From: Cyprinodon diabolis
Lineage: Eukaryota; Chordata; Actinopteri; Cyprinodontiformes; Cyprinodontidae
Assembly: GCA_030533445.1 (NCBI GenBank)
Contig: CM060064.1
Location: forward strand, 3,658,916-3,722,915
Direction: 5' to 3'
DNA length: 64,000 bases
Below the pieces are notes generated by a model that worked only from the letters and a program-made list of their open reading frames with translations, ran no database searches and was not told the DNA's origin. Below are positions 1 through 11,200 of this stretch, one piece after another (within the stretch, counting starts at the first letter, position 1; each line of letters begins with the position of its first letter). A program made the position numbers and the translations under genes.

Positions 1-8
1 AGATAGAA

Positions 9-1199
9 ATGGAAATAAGCAATGAAGAAGAAGGGGATTATGAAGGGTGGACGCCAGTGGGAAAAGGGAGAGGAAGAGGACGGGGAAGAATTAAAATAGA
101 TGACGGAAAGGGAATCAGAGATAGTCAAGGAAGCAAACGGGATTTAGAAGAAAGTAGTTCAGAGGAAGAGAGGGTAGTTAGGAGAAAAGTTGTGAATGAG
201 GAATTTAAAGTAATTCTGAATCTTAAGAGTGAGGAAGGTCAGGAGAAAATCAGCCCAATTGGGGTGTCAAGAGAAATTAAAAAGAAAATAGGAGACGTTG
301 AAATGGTGAAGATTTTGAGAGACGGAAGTCTTTTGATTGAATGTATGGGTATAGAACAAAAGAATAAAGCCTTCAATGTGGATAGCATATGTAAAAGAGC
401 TGTGCTGGAGAAAAAAATGTTGGGAGAAAATAAAAAAAATGAGAGGGGTGATATATGGGATCCCTCTAGATGAGGATCTGGAAAAACTTAAGAAAATATA
501 GTTGGAGCAAAGGTGACAAACGTGAAAAGGCTGTCAAGAACTGTGGATGGTGAGAGAGTGGGGAGTCAGTCAATCCTAATGGAGTTGGAAGGAAAAGAGT
601 TGCCAATGAGTATAAAAATAGGATATATAAGTCTCCAAGTCAGACCTTATGTACCTCCACCACTTCGGTGCTTTAAATGCCAAAGGTACGGGCACATTGC
701 AGCAGTGTGTAAAGGAAAGCAGAGATGTCCAAAATGTGGGGAAGATCATAAAATTGAAGAATGTAAGGAGGATGTACTGGAGAAATGTTGTAACTGTGGG
801 GGAAATCATAGGGTCACGTACGGAGGATGTGAGGTAAGGAAGAGGGCTAAAGAAGTGGTGCAGATTAAAACATCTAAAAATATAAGCTACGCAGAAGCTG
901 TTAAAAGTTTGAAGGAACAGGAAAAAAGAGTGGTTGAGCAAATGGGGAGTCAAACAATACAGCAATCTAAAACACTACCAGAAGATAAGGTCACTTATTC
1001 AGAAGAAAATCTAGTCCTATTCATAGCTTATGTTATCAACTGTACTAATCAAGCTAAGAACAAAACCGAGAAGATTAAAATGATAGTGAAAGGAGCTGAA
1101 AAATTCTTGGGATTTAATGAAGGAACATGTGAAGAAATAAATAAAAAGCTAGAGGTGGATAAGAAGTCGGGAACAGCAATTGAAAGTAGTTTATGCTAA
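9..1199 (+). pseudogene. LINE ORF1 (zinc-knuckle, gag-like), frameshifted
   Basis: This is the first ORF of a non-LTR retrotransposon of I/Jockey type; such proteins bind the element RNA. It reads in two pieces, 9-473 and 513-1199, with the frame lost around 430-510, so it is broken. The second piece carries three CCHC knuckles in a row: CFKCQRYGHIAAVC, CPKCGEDHKIEEC and CCNCGGNHRVTYGGC. The N-terminal piece is charged, with an RGRGRGR stretch. The same protein family occurs on the other strand at 27397-29197, with matching motifs (YxPPPxRCxKCQRxGHIAA). Its stop at 1197-1199 overlaps the ORF2 start at 1193. The clade is inferred from ORF organisation, not from a database match. Confidence 0.8.
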
Positions 1200-1460
1200 T
1201 ACTTCAATGGAACGCTAGGAGTTTGATAGCCAATGGACAGGAATTTAAAGGTTTTATTGACGAGCTTGAAGTCCAACCAGATATATGTGTGCAGGAAACT
1301 TGGTTAAAACCAACATTAGATTTTGTGATTAGGGGATATATTAGTATAAGAAGAGATCGAGAAGAGGGAGGGGGAGGTGGATGCGGAATATTTATAAAAC
1401 GAGGGATACAATATCAGATCTAAGGAAAAGGGAAAAAACTAGAATTCATAGTAATTGAGG
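1193..1460 (+). pseudogene. LINE ORF2, N-terminal endonuclease fragment
   Basis: This is the start of the apurinic-endonuclease-like domain of LINE ORF2. It opens with ILQWNARSLIAN and continues to QETWLKP, carrying the Asn and Glu of the metal site. It resembles the longer copy at 26405-27397. It stops in frame at 1421-1423, but LINE-like residues (EFIVIEV) continue in a neighbouring frame to about 1460, where Ty3/gypsy sequence begins. The rest of ORF2, including the reverse transcriptase, is missing here. The start overlaps the ORF1 stop as ATGCTAA, an arrangement that fits coupled translation. Confidence 0.75.
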
Positions 1461-1479
1461 TTGTCATGATGGCTTAAAG

Positions 1480-3216
1480 TCTTAACCCATATAAGACTGG
1501 TGAGTACTGGCTTGATCTGGGAGACGTGGAAGGTGGGGTGAATGCGGAGAGATGAAGGCAGGTGCAGGCGGACAGCAGATGGGTTGATGATTGATTATGC
1601 AATCTTGTATGGACCAATGTATCTGGGGGAGAGTTTCTTTGACATTGACTTGAGCGGGATATCACGGGTTGAAAGCCATACCTCTTGTCCAGGAGTATAC
1701 TCTGGTGCGGGACGACGACTCTTGTCAGCGGATCTCTTGTTTTGGGTGGCTGTACGGTTGAGGGCAGTGATGGTTTCGTTCCAGATCTTATGGCAACGAC
1801 GGATGTGGTGATGGACGGACCTGACAGCTATCTCTCTCTCGTCTGCTGGGAAGAGTGGCGGTTGATATCCAATAGAGATCTGAAAGGGAGATAAACCAGT
1901 TGCAGCGGATCTTTGGGTGTTGTGTGCATATTCTACCCATGTCAGAAACTGACTCCAGTCAGTCGGGTTATTTGAGGTGAGGCAACGGAGAGTGGATTCA
2001 AGCTCTTGATTCATCCTCTCCGTTTGACCGTTTGTCTGAGGATGATAACCAGAAGTGAGAGAGATTTTTGAGTCCAGAGCGGAACAGAAAGCTTTCCAGA
2101 CCTGAGAGATGAACTGGGGACCTCGATCAGAAAGGATCTCCTGAGGGATGCCGTGCAGGCGCAAGACATGCTTGACCAGGAGCTGAGCGGTTTGGAAAGC
2201 TGTGGGTAATTTCCTGAGGGGAACCAGATGACAGGCCTTGGAGAAACGATCGACAATTGTTAGTATAGTTGACATACCCCTGGAGACTGGGAGACCGGTA
2301 ACGAAGTCCACAGCGATGTGGGACCATGAACGAGACGGAACAGGCAGAGGACGCAGCAGCCCGGAAGGTGGTTGGTGGGTAGGTTTATTCCTGGCACAGA
2401 TGGGACAGGCCAACACGTACTCCTTCACGTCCTTGTGAAGCGACGGCCACCAAAAGCGTTGTGTGATGAGGGCGATGGTTCTACTCACACCAGGATGGGC
2501 AGAGAATTTGGCTGCATGCATCCACTGGATGAGACGGGATCTGACGGAAGATGGAACGTAAGTTCTGTTAGGTGGTCCGTTACCTGGGTCAGGTTCAGAG
2601 GCCAAAGCTAGGTTGATGAGATCCATAATCTCCCAGGAAACGGCTCCAACCGTGCAAGTGGCAGGGAGGACAGTCTCGGGTGTTTCAGGTTGATCAGAAG
2701 AGTAAAGACGAGAGAGAGTGTCAGGCTTGATGTTCTTGGAACCGGGTCTGTAAGAGATTATTAAGTTAAATCGAGAGAGAAACAGAGACCAACGGGAATG
2801 GCGTGGATTGGACCTCTTTGCGTACTGAATGTAGGATAGGTTCTTGTGATCCGTCCAAACTAGGACCGGATGTTCAGCCCCCTCAAGCCAATGTCTCCAT
2901 TCTTCCAGGGCTAGCTTGATGGCCAATAACTCTCTGTCACTGACATCGTAATTTTGCTCTGCAGGAGAAAGTCTGCGTGAGAAAAAGGCACAGGGGTGAG
3001 TTCTTTGATCTGAGTCAGATTGTTGAGACAAAACAGCTCCCACTCCAGAATCAGATGCGTCCACCTCTAATATGAATTGTTTTGAGGGGTCAGGTTGAAT
3101 CAAAATGGGTGCGCTGGAAAAAAGAGTCTTCAGTTTGTTAAAAGCTGCTTCAGCCTCTGGAGACCATTTGAACGTCTTCTTAACAGAAGTTAGAGCTGTG
3201 AGAGGTAGAGCCATGG
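1480..3216 (-). pseudogene. Ty3/gypsy pol remnant (RNase H + integrase)
   Basis: The antisense frame 1595-3214 carries the end of a Ty3/gypsy pol. It begins in the RT-RNase H linker, then shows RNase H ([34 protein letters not shown]), an integrase zinc finger (H..H then CPICARN) and the integrase core with DFVTG, SDRGPQF and NQELE as the D,D,E triad. It ends at the GPY motif, after which the frame shifts; related sequence runs on to about 1480. RT, protease, gag, LTRs and chromodomain are absent. It is clearly related to, but diverged from, the Sushi-type element at 43802-49255. Its upstream edge meets unrelated LINE sequence at about 3217. Confidence 0.85.
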
Positions 3217-3220
3217 CACC

Positions 3221-3435
3221 TTTTTCTTATCATTTATACTCCTTGACTTTTGAATAGAATTTTCTGCTGCTTCCATTATTATCTTTGAGATACTTGCATT
3301 TACTTCATTTATCTGCATATTAAAATCTACCTTTTCCAAATCTATTTCACTCAAATATCTAAACTTACTCCAATCTACTTTATTAAAGTTAAATCTTTCC
3401 CCTCTATTTTTATATTTATTAACAGCTATTCCTAC
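3221..3435 (-). pseudogene. LINE ORF2 scrap (endonuclease-RT linker)
   Basis: Read antisense, this A+T-rich stretch has residues typical of the region just after the endonuclease of the I/Jockey-like LINEs in this window. It includes VDWSKFRYLSEIDLEKV and a segment ending EAAENSIQKS, comparable to ESAEKAICKS in the copy at 26405-27397. It faces the opposite way from the LINE at 9-1460 and directly abuts the gypsy remnant, so it comes from a separate insertion or an inversion. Confidence 0.55.
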
Positions 3436-4465
3436 CCTTATAGTCAGAGTGCTAAATACGGGGGGGTCGAGCCCCCCCGATTAACCCATGAGACCCCCTG
3501 AAAGCCTCAAAAGCATAATTTAAGGGGGGTCTTAAATTGTGTAAAAAAAAAAAATTAAATTAAATGTTCTGGCTCCTTAGGAAGCCATTGCTCATATTTG
3601 CATATTGTTTCTAAGTTATATACTATAAGCTTTCTTATGTATAATATTTGATATAGTGTTATTTTGAAAGCACCGGAAGTTGAGCAGTTGGTGTCTTCCT
3701 GTTTAACGAGTAAACACTGCATAGCTGAATCTGTTCTCTCTGTGCTGCGTTTTTGACCAGTACAGCATGTAATTTGATGTGAAGGGTATATTTCGTTTAT
3801 GTACATATAGTACTATGTTTCATGTTGTGTTTGGAGGATTATTGCAAGAAAGGTCACAGAGAAGAGAAGTTTAAAAAGACGCTAGCATACGCTCTAACTA
3901 GCTGCTAGCATACGCGCTAACTAGCCGTTAGCAATGCCGCTAGCTAGCGGCTAATGTTAACATGTTGTTTGTGTCATTATATGTTGAGTTTATTATTTAG
4001 GAGAATTGTGCCTGTTTACACAAAGACTTATGCACATTATTTCTTTGTTGCAGTTTTACCATTCATTCATCCATCCATACCAGCCAATAAATCCAAAGAA
4101 AGCTTACGGTGTGGTTATTGGAAATGATGGTTATCTACCTGCTAAGCCAAGAGTGAGGGCAGGACAAAAAGAATTTTTTTGTCGCTAATGGTCACTGAAA
4201 TGTTTTTAAGCTCAACATGTCCAGTATTAAAATTCAAAACCTTTATTCACAAATATGCTCTGTTTTTTGCGAAGTGGAGCCAGCCAATCCTGTTCGCGTA
4301 TGCAAATTAGCCATGTGCTTTTCCTAAGTTAATAACACGGGCAACACAGAATAGATTGCGTGAAGACAGCATGTCTTCACTCCTGTTTGTGGACCTCAAC
4401 GGACCTCCTCTGGACAAATTCGACACATTTCCATTCGTCAGAAGCTGGTTTAAAGCAGGACATGT
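3436..4465. other. Non-coding, unassigned
   Basis: No supported gene. There is a G/C-run palindromic patch at 3460-3480 (GGGGGGTCGAGCCCCCCC), an A-run at 3543-3554, and a cluster of GCTAGC/CTAGCT-type motifs at 3880-3955 repeated several times with small changes. The short open frames here have no recognisable domain. Confidence 0.4.
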
Positions 4466-4469
4466 GCGT

Positions 4470-4545
4470 GCATGAAAGAGAGAGACAGACAGACAGAGAG
4501 AGAGACGGACAGACAGACAGAGAGAGAGACGGACAGTCTTTGTGC
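4470..4545. repeat. GA/GACA-rich microsatellite
   Basis: Mixed (GA)n and (GACA)n repeats in which a unit of about 22 bp (GAGAGAGACGGACAGACAGA type) recurs about 2.5 times. Confidence 0.85.
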
Positions 4546-4599
4546 ATGTGTGTGTTTTCATAGACTGTCTATTCAGGCTCTTGCCCACTCCGAATCACA

Positions 4600-4919
4600 G
4601 AAAGCTTCATCCACCAAGCTGTCAGGAAGCTGAGCCCCCCCCTAAAAAAAAAATCACTCCGGACAAACTGTCTCCTGCACTACTATTAATACTATATTTA
4701 TTTACTTACATAAGTATTGCATATTTTATATTATTGTACATTTTATATTTTATTGTGAAATTGAATGTTTAAATTGTAGTATTAGGAACTGATCTTATCT
4801 GTTGTGCCTGTGAACTTTATCGGTTTCACTGTTGGTGAATGAGAAACGAACGTCCTCTCGAGTCCTTGTATGTCTGGTGAATCTGAAGAATTGACATTAA
4901 AGCTGACTTTGACTTTGAA
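4600..4919 (+). repeat. Probable LINE 3' end with CTTTGA-type tail
   Basis: The stretch ends with ATTAAAGCTGACTTTGAC followed by TTTGA, a short tandem tail after a polyadenylation-like ATTAAA. That is the usual look of a fish non-LTR retrotransposon 3' end. No coding sequence of the element remains, so the family is not assigned. A C/A run at 4636-4652 lies in its upstream part. Confidence 0.4.
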
Positions 4920-5034
4920 ATGTTATAGGCCTACTGCATATTGAGAAAATTTAGATCGGTATTGCGCAACAATCGGGAGATGGGGACCCCCCCCGAATAT
5001 TGACAGGTATTTCGCACACTGCCTATTTATCAAA

Positions 5035-5638
5035 CACAACCTAACCTAACAGAAGTTTGTGGCATACCCATAAAATCTACTGTGAAATATTTAGGTATCA
5101 CTACAACTAAAAAATATGTTGACAGAGAAAATGAAAATATTTGGAAAGTAGTAGATAATTGCCAATCTAGGCTCAACTTGTGGCTGCTGCGTGATGTTAG
5201 TTTACTAGGTAGAGTCTTTTTGACTAAGATGGAAAGTATTTCAAGATGTATCTTCCCAGCATATTCTTTTGCAATTTCCAATAGAGCTATTACAAGAATA
5301 AATCAAATTAATTTCAACTACATTTGGAGGAAAAAAAAAACACCATATTAAAAAGACTTTATTAACTAAGAAATATGAAGATGGGGGGTTAGAAGCCATT
5401 GATTTTGAGTTCATGAATGGAACTTTGAAAATTAACTGGTTAAAATCACTTTTAAACACAAATAACATCTGGTTTCATATCCCCAGACAAATCTTTCAGA
5501 TGCTGGGAGGCATTGATTTCTTACTTAAATGAGATTACTTAATTCAAAAATTGCCCATCAAATTATCTCTCTTCCACCAACAAGTCCTTTTATATTGGAA
5601 ACTTCTATACAATCATAATTTTACTCCTCACAATACCC
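5035..5638 (+). pseudogene. L1-like LINE ORF2, C-terminal fragment
   Basis: This resembles the part of L1-clade ORF2 that follows the reverse transcriptase. YLGITTTKKY, then LNLWLLRDVSLLGRVFLTKM and FNYIWRKKK are read at 5082-5351. After an A-run at 5331-5340 the frame shifts and the sequence continues as KKTLLTKKYEDGGLEAIDFE. It ends abruptly at the tandem repeat starting at 5639. Several stops follow the frameshift, so this is a dead 5'-truncated copy. Confidence 0.7.
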
Positions 5639-5795
5639 TACCGGGGGTTCTGCTGTGATCATGGGGCCGGCTGCCGGGACAATTAAAGCGGACCTCTGTG
5701 GAATGGTACCGGGGGTTCTGCTGTGATTGTGGGGCCGGTACAATAAAAGCGGACCTCTGGGGAATGGTACCAGGCCGCTGCAGCGGGACAACCGT
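5639..5795. repeat. GC-rich tandem repeat, 61-68 bp units
   Basis: Two near-identical units begin TACCGGGGGTTCTGCTGTGA, at 5639-5706 (68 bp) and 5707-5767 (61 bp). A degenerate third begins TACCAGG at 5768. Each unit ends with an AAAGCGGACCTCTG..GAATGG segment. The units are far more G+C-rich than their surroundings. Confidence 0.85.
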
Positions 5796-5881
5796 ATTAT
5801 GTTATGAGCATTAAGTGTCTGTCATACAGAATGATTCACATGTAATAAATGTATTGTTTTTATATTTCAGAAACTAAAACA

Positions 5882-5965
5882 GGACCTCCATCCATCCATC
5901 CAGGCGGCACCATCCAGGGTTCCCCATCCATCCAGGGGTCAGCATCCATCCAGGGGGAACCGGAC
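5882..5965. repeat. CATC/CCAGG-rich simple repeat
   Basis: Short runs of CCATCCATCC alternate with CAGGGGT/CAGGGGGA-type segments (5888-5955). It is a local imperfect repeat with no coding signal. Confidence 0.6.
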
Positions 5966-6047
5966 CAGGGCGCTGCATGGGCCCCAGGAACTCAATTTAA
6001 AGTGTGTTTTTTATAAAACTTTAATTTTTAATAAATATATTTATTGG

Positions 6048-7190
6048 TTAAGAAATGTCTTCCTTTATTATTCCTATTTTGGACATTTGGTTTAACCTAT
6101 GGTTTAATGTCCCTTGGTTAACGCTGCAGGGTGGTGGTGAGCCTGTTAAAGGGGCCACACTTGTAAAAAATCCAAAAATGGTTAAAAGTTTCAAAATCTC
6201 CGCTTTAACATGCTGACGGTTGTCCCAGTGCTTCAATCTGGCCAGATGTCCATCTGTTGTTGCTGTTGGGTCGCTGTGAACCAGGTAAGTTGGTAAAACT
6301 TGGGGAAAAAAATCCAAAAATGGTTTAATGCCGAGTGCTGGCCCATTCAAAATGCTCCGGGTTGGCACGTTCTTTGATCCGAGGACATGTCCAGAGCTTC
6401 AATATTGTCCTCTGTCCCTCGGTCAATGCCTCTTGGTGGCCGTGCCTCTGGTGAGGCAAAAATTGGGTTAATGCCAAGTGCTGGCCCATTCAAAATGCTC
6501 TGCCAATTGTCCTATACTGAGTTATACAGTGTCCGGGCGCCCTCTGGTGGGCAATCGGTGCATCTATACCATAACCTGCCCTAAAAATCATTTTTTGTGA
6601 AACTTTGCCCTGTTTGGGGGTCCGCCACAGGCTCAGGGTGGGCGTTAAAAATCGGCTAACCCGGGCATAAGGGTCACGAGGGTGGGCCCTTTAATGGGGC
6701 CCCGGGCCCATGACCCTGTGATCTTTAGTTAGGCCCCCAAAATTTTTCAAAAAAGGCAGTTTATTGCCCCGCCCCTGGCCCAAAACTCTCAGGCCCCTAT
6801 TGTGGGTTAGGGTTAGGCATTAGACACTCTCTCGATGACCTCCCCCCCACCCAGTCCGACGACTAGAGCAGTTGGTTAGGGGATCAAAGGAAATGCATTG
6901 GCCGACGCACGTTCGTTGGTATCTCTCAGATCCATAGCCAAGCCAATTTGTAGAACTTTGAGAACTAGGGTTAGCTTTTAGAGTAATGGCTAGGTTTTAG
7001 GGTTAGGGCAAGGCTTAAAATTAGGTTTAGGGCAAGTGTCAAGGTTAGGGATCGGCTAAGTGTAATTTTAAGGCAAGGGTCAGGTGTTAGGGTTAGGCAT
7101 GGATTCCACTGATATTAGGTTCAGTAGCTAATTGGTCTGGTAAGGTGATATGTGCTATAAGTGTAGTATAAGGGTGGAGGTTATGATTAA
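6048..7190. other. Non-coding, with internal duplication and TTAGGG-like motifs
   Basis: No gene is supported. A ~40-bp segment around GCCCATTCAAAATGCTC occurs at about 6325-6360 and again at 6470-6505, and AAATCCAAAAATGGTT occurs twice (6166, 6311). From 6806 to about 7110 there are scattered GGGTTAGG/TTAGGGTTAG motifs in diverged sequence. They are neither head-to-tail nor exact, so this is not a telomere tract. Confidence 0.55.
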
Positions 7191-7385
7191 TTGAAGATAA
7201 GTATATTAATTTTAGTTCAATGGAGGAAGCAGAGTCAGGGTAAACCGCCCTGGAATGGGCTAAGTTGACCCCCGCAGGTCTGGCATTTAAACTCTGCCTC
7301 CTCCACTCCCTGCAGTTCTAAACTGAGGGAAGGGAGGTAGGTAGAGGGAAATGTTTTATAAATAAATATTTTTTAGGTCTAATAT
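7191..7385 (+). repeat. Left copy of direct repeat flanking the satellite
   Basis: This segment, containing CAATGGAGGAAGCAGAGTCA and GGGAAGGGAGGTAGGTAGAG, is found again in the same orientation at 23041-23243 with scattered substitutions. The two copies bracket the satellite block. Confidence 0.85.
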
Positions 7386-7574
7386 TGGTAGGAGTTTTGG
7401 TTAAGATTTTGATAATTTCAGTGTAAAATAGGATGTAAGGGACTTTATAGAATATAGTGAGGAGTGGTCATATTATGGTATTAATTCACTAATTGTGGTT
7501 AATTTAAGGTTTCTCATCAGGTGTTCAAAAGGAGACATTTAATGTAAAAGAGGGCTTAATATCAAGCATATTAT

Positions 7575-8236
7575 GGTGAGATGGCCATGTTAAGACTGCA
7601 TCACAAAGTTAAAGATGAAGTTTAAAATTTGAAGTTTAAAATTTGAAGTTTAAAATTTGAAGTTTAAAATTTGAAGTTTAAAATTTGAAGTTTAAAATTT
7701 GAAGTTTAAAATTTGAAGTTTAAAATTTGAAGTTTAAAATTTGAAGTTTAAAATTTGAAGTTTAAAATTTGAAGTTTAAAATTTGAAGTTTAAAATTTGA
7801 AGTTTAAAATTTGAAGTTTAAAATTTGAAGTTTAAAATTTGAAGTTTAAAATTTGAAGTTTAAAATTTGAAGTTTAAAATTTGAAGTTTAAAATTTGAAG
7901 TTTAAAATTTGAAGTTTAAAATTTGAAGTTTAAAATTTGAAGTTTAAAATTTGAAGTTTAAAATTTGAAGTTTAAAATTTGAAGTTTAAAATTTGAAGTT
8001 TAAAATTTGAAGTTTAAAATTTGAAGTTTAAAATTTGAAGTTTAAAATTTGAAGTTTAAAATTTGAAGTTTAAAATTTGAAGTTTAAAATTTGAAGTTTA
8101 AAATTTGAAGTTTAAAATTTGAAGTTTAAAATTTGAAGTTTAAAATTTGAAGTTTAAAATTTGAAGTTTAAAATTTGAAGTTTAAAATTTGAAGTTTAAA
8201 ATTTGAAGTTTAAAATTTGAAGTTTAAAATTTGAAG
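7575..8236 (+). repeat. 14-bp satellite, 44 identical tandem copies
   Basis: After a partial 73-bp satellite unit at 7575-7610, the unit TTTAAAATTTGAAG repeats from 7621 to 8236. That is exactly 616 bp, or 44 x 14, and I see no variant copies. The unit holds the palindromes TTTAAA and AAATTT. It is a close relative of the AAAGTTTAAAAGAT and AAAGTTTAAAATTT 14-mers found in short runs inside the neighbouring 73-bp satellite. It has no coding potential. Confidence 0.95.
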
Positions 8237-11200
8237 ATAAAAATTTAAAGTTTAAAATTAATGTTAAGTAATAAACCTTGGAATGAGATGGTCATGTTAA
8301 GACTGCATCCCAAAAGAAAAAGTTTGAAATTAATGCTAGGTTAATAAACCCTGAAATGAGATGGTCAAGTTAAGACTGCATCCCCAAAGATAAAATGCAA
8401 AATTAATGCTAGGTTAATAAACCCTGAAATGAGATTTTCATGTTAAAACTGCATCACAAAAGATAAAGTTTAAAATTTAAAATTAATGCTAGGTTAATAA
8501 ACCCTGAAATGAGATGGTCATGTTAAGACTGCATCCCCAAAGATAAAATGCAAAATTAATGCTAGGTTAATAAACCCTGAAATGAGATTGTCATGTTAAG
8601 ACTGCATCACAAAAGATAAAGTTTAAAATTTAAAGTTTAAAATTAATGCTAGGTTAATAAACCCTGAAATGAGATGGTCATGTTAAGACTGAACCCCAAA
8701 AGATAAAGTTTAAAATTAATGCTAGGTTAATAAACCCTGAAATGAGATGGTCATTTTAGAACTGCATCACAAAAGAAAAAGTTTGAAATTAATGCTAGGT
8801 TAATAAACCCTGAAATGAGATGGTCATGTTAAGACTGAATCCCAAAAGATAAAGTTTAAAATTAATGCTGGGTTAATAAACCTTAGAATGAGATGGTCAT
8901 GTTAAGACTGCATCACAAAAGATAAAGTTTAAAATTAATGCTAGGTTAAAGTTTAAAAGATAAAGTTTAAAAGATAAAGTTTAAAAGATAAAGTTTAAAA
9001 GATAAAGTTTAAAAGATAAAGTTTAAAATTAATGTTAAGTAATAAACCTTGGAATGAGATGGTCATGTTAAGACTGCATCCCAAAAGAAAAAGTTTAAAA
9101 TTAAGAGTAGGTTAAAAAAACTTGGAATGAGATGGTCATGTTAAGACTGCATCCCCAAAGATAAAGTTTAAAATTTAAAGTTTAAAATTAATGCTAGGTT
9201 AATAAACCCTGAAATGAGATGGTCAAGTTAAGACTGCATCCCCAAAGATAAAGTTTAAAATTTAAAGTTTAAAATTAATGCTAGGTTAATAAACCCTGAA
9301 ATGAGATGGTCATGTTAAGACTGCATCACAAAAGATAAAGTTTAAAATTAATGCTAGGTTAATAAACCCTGAAATGAGATGGTCAAATTAAGACTGCATC
9401 CCCAAAGATAAAATGCAAAATTAATGCTAGGTTAATAAACCCTGAAATGAGATTGTCATGTTAAAACTGCATCACAAAAGATAAAGTTTAAAATTTAAAA
9501 TTAATGCTAGGTTAATAAACCCTGAAATGAGATGGTCATGTTAAGACTATATCCCAAAAGATAAAGTTTAAAATTAATGCTAGGTTAATAAACCCTGAAA
9601 TGAGATGGTCATGTTAAGACTGCATCACAAAAGATAATATGCAAAATTAATGCTAGGTTAATAAACCCTGAAATGAGATGGTCATGTTAAGACTATATCC
9701 CAAAAGATAAAGTTTAAAATTAAGTCTAGGTTAAAAAAAAAAACATTGGAATGAGATGGTCATGTTAAGACTGCATCACAAAAGATAAAGTTTAAAATTA
9801 ATGCTGGGTTAATAAACCTTGAAATGAGATGGTCATGTTGACTATATCCCAAAAGATAAAGTTTAAAATTAATGCTAGGTTAAAGTTTAAAAGATAAAGT
9901 TTAAAATTAATGCTAGGTTAAAGTTTAAAAGATAAAGTTTAAAATTAATGCTAGGTTAAAGTTTAAAAGATAAAGTTTAAAATTAATGCTAGGTTAAAGT
10001 TTAAAAGATAAAGTTTAAAAGATAAAGTTTAAAAGATAAAGTTTAAAAGATAAAGTTTAAAATTAATGCTAGGTTAATAAACCCTGAAATGAGATGGTCA
10101 AGTTAAGACTGCATCCCCAAAGATAAAATGCAAAATTAATGCTAGGTTAATAAACCCTGAAATGAGATGCTCATGTTAAGACTGCATCACAAAGATAAAG
10201 TTTAAAATTAATGCTAGGTTAATAAAACTTGGAATGAGATGGTCATGTTAAGACTGAACCCCAAAAGATAAAGTTTAAAATTAATGCTAGGTTAATAAAC
10301 CTTGGAATGAGATGGTCATGTTAAGACTATATCCCAAAAGATAGAGTTTAAAATTAATGCTAGGTTAATAAACCTTGGAATGAGATGGTCATGTTAAGAC
10401 TGCATCACAAAATATAACGTTTAAAATTAATGCTAGGTTAATAAACCTTGGAATAAGATGGTAATGTTAAGACTGAATCCCAAAAGATAAAGTTTAAAAT
10501 TAATGCTAAGTTAAAGTTTAAAAGATAAAGTTTAAAAGATAAAGTTTAAAAGATAAAGTTTAAAATTTAAAGTTTAAAATTAATGTTAAGTAATAAACCT
10601 TGGAATGAGATGGTCATGTTAAGACTGCATCCCAAAAGAAAAAGTTTGAAATTAATGCTAGGTTAATAAACCCTGAAATGAGATGGTCATGTTAAGACTA
10701 TATCCCAAAAGAAAAAGTTTAAAATTAAGAGTAGGTTAAAAAACCTTGGAATGAGATGGTCATGTTAAGACTGTATCCCCAAAGATAAAGTTTAAAATTT
10801 AAAGTTTAAAATTAATGCTAGGTTAATAAACCCTGAAATGAGATGGTCAAGTTAAGACTGCATCCCCAAAGATAAAATGCAAAATTAATGCTAGGTCAAT
10901 AAACCCTGAAATGAGATGGTCAATTAAGACTGCATCCCCAAAGATAAAATGCAAAATTAATGCTAGGTTAATAAACCCTGAAATGAGATGGTCATGGTAA
11001 GACTATATCCCAAAAGATAAAGTTTAAAATCAATGCTAGGTTAATAAACCCTGAAATGAGATGGTCATGTTAAGACTGCATCACAAAAGATAAAGTTTAA
11101 AATTAATGCTAGGTTAATAAACCTTGGAATGAGATGGTCATGTTAAGACTGCATCCCCAAAGATAATATGCAAAATTAATGCTAGGTTAATAAAACTTGG

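Noticed and set aside
4006..4188. Possible exon after TTTGTTGCAG at 4049
   Set aside because: An acceptor-like sequence exists, but the frame is short with no recognisable protein and no matching donor exon.
6806..7110. Interstitial telomere tract
   Set aside because: TTAGGG-like motifs are scattered and imperfect, with no head-to-tail run, so only a weak resemblance remains.
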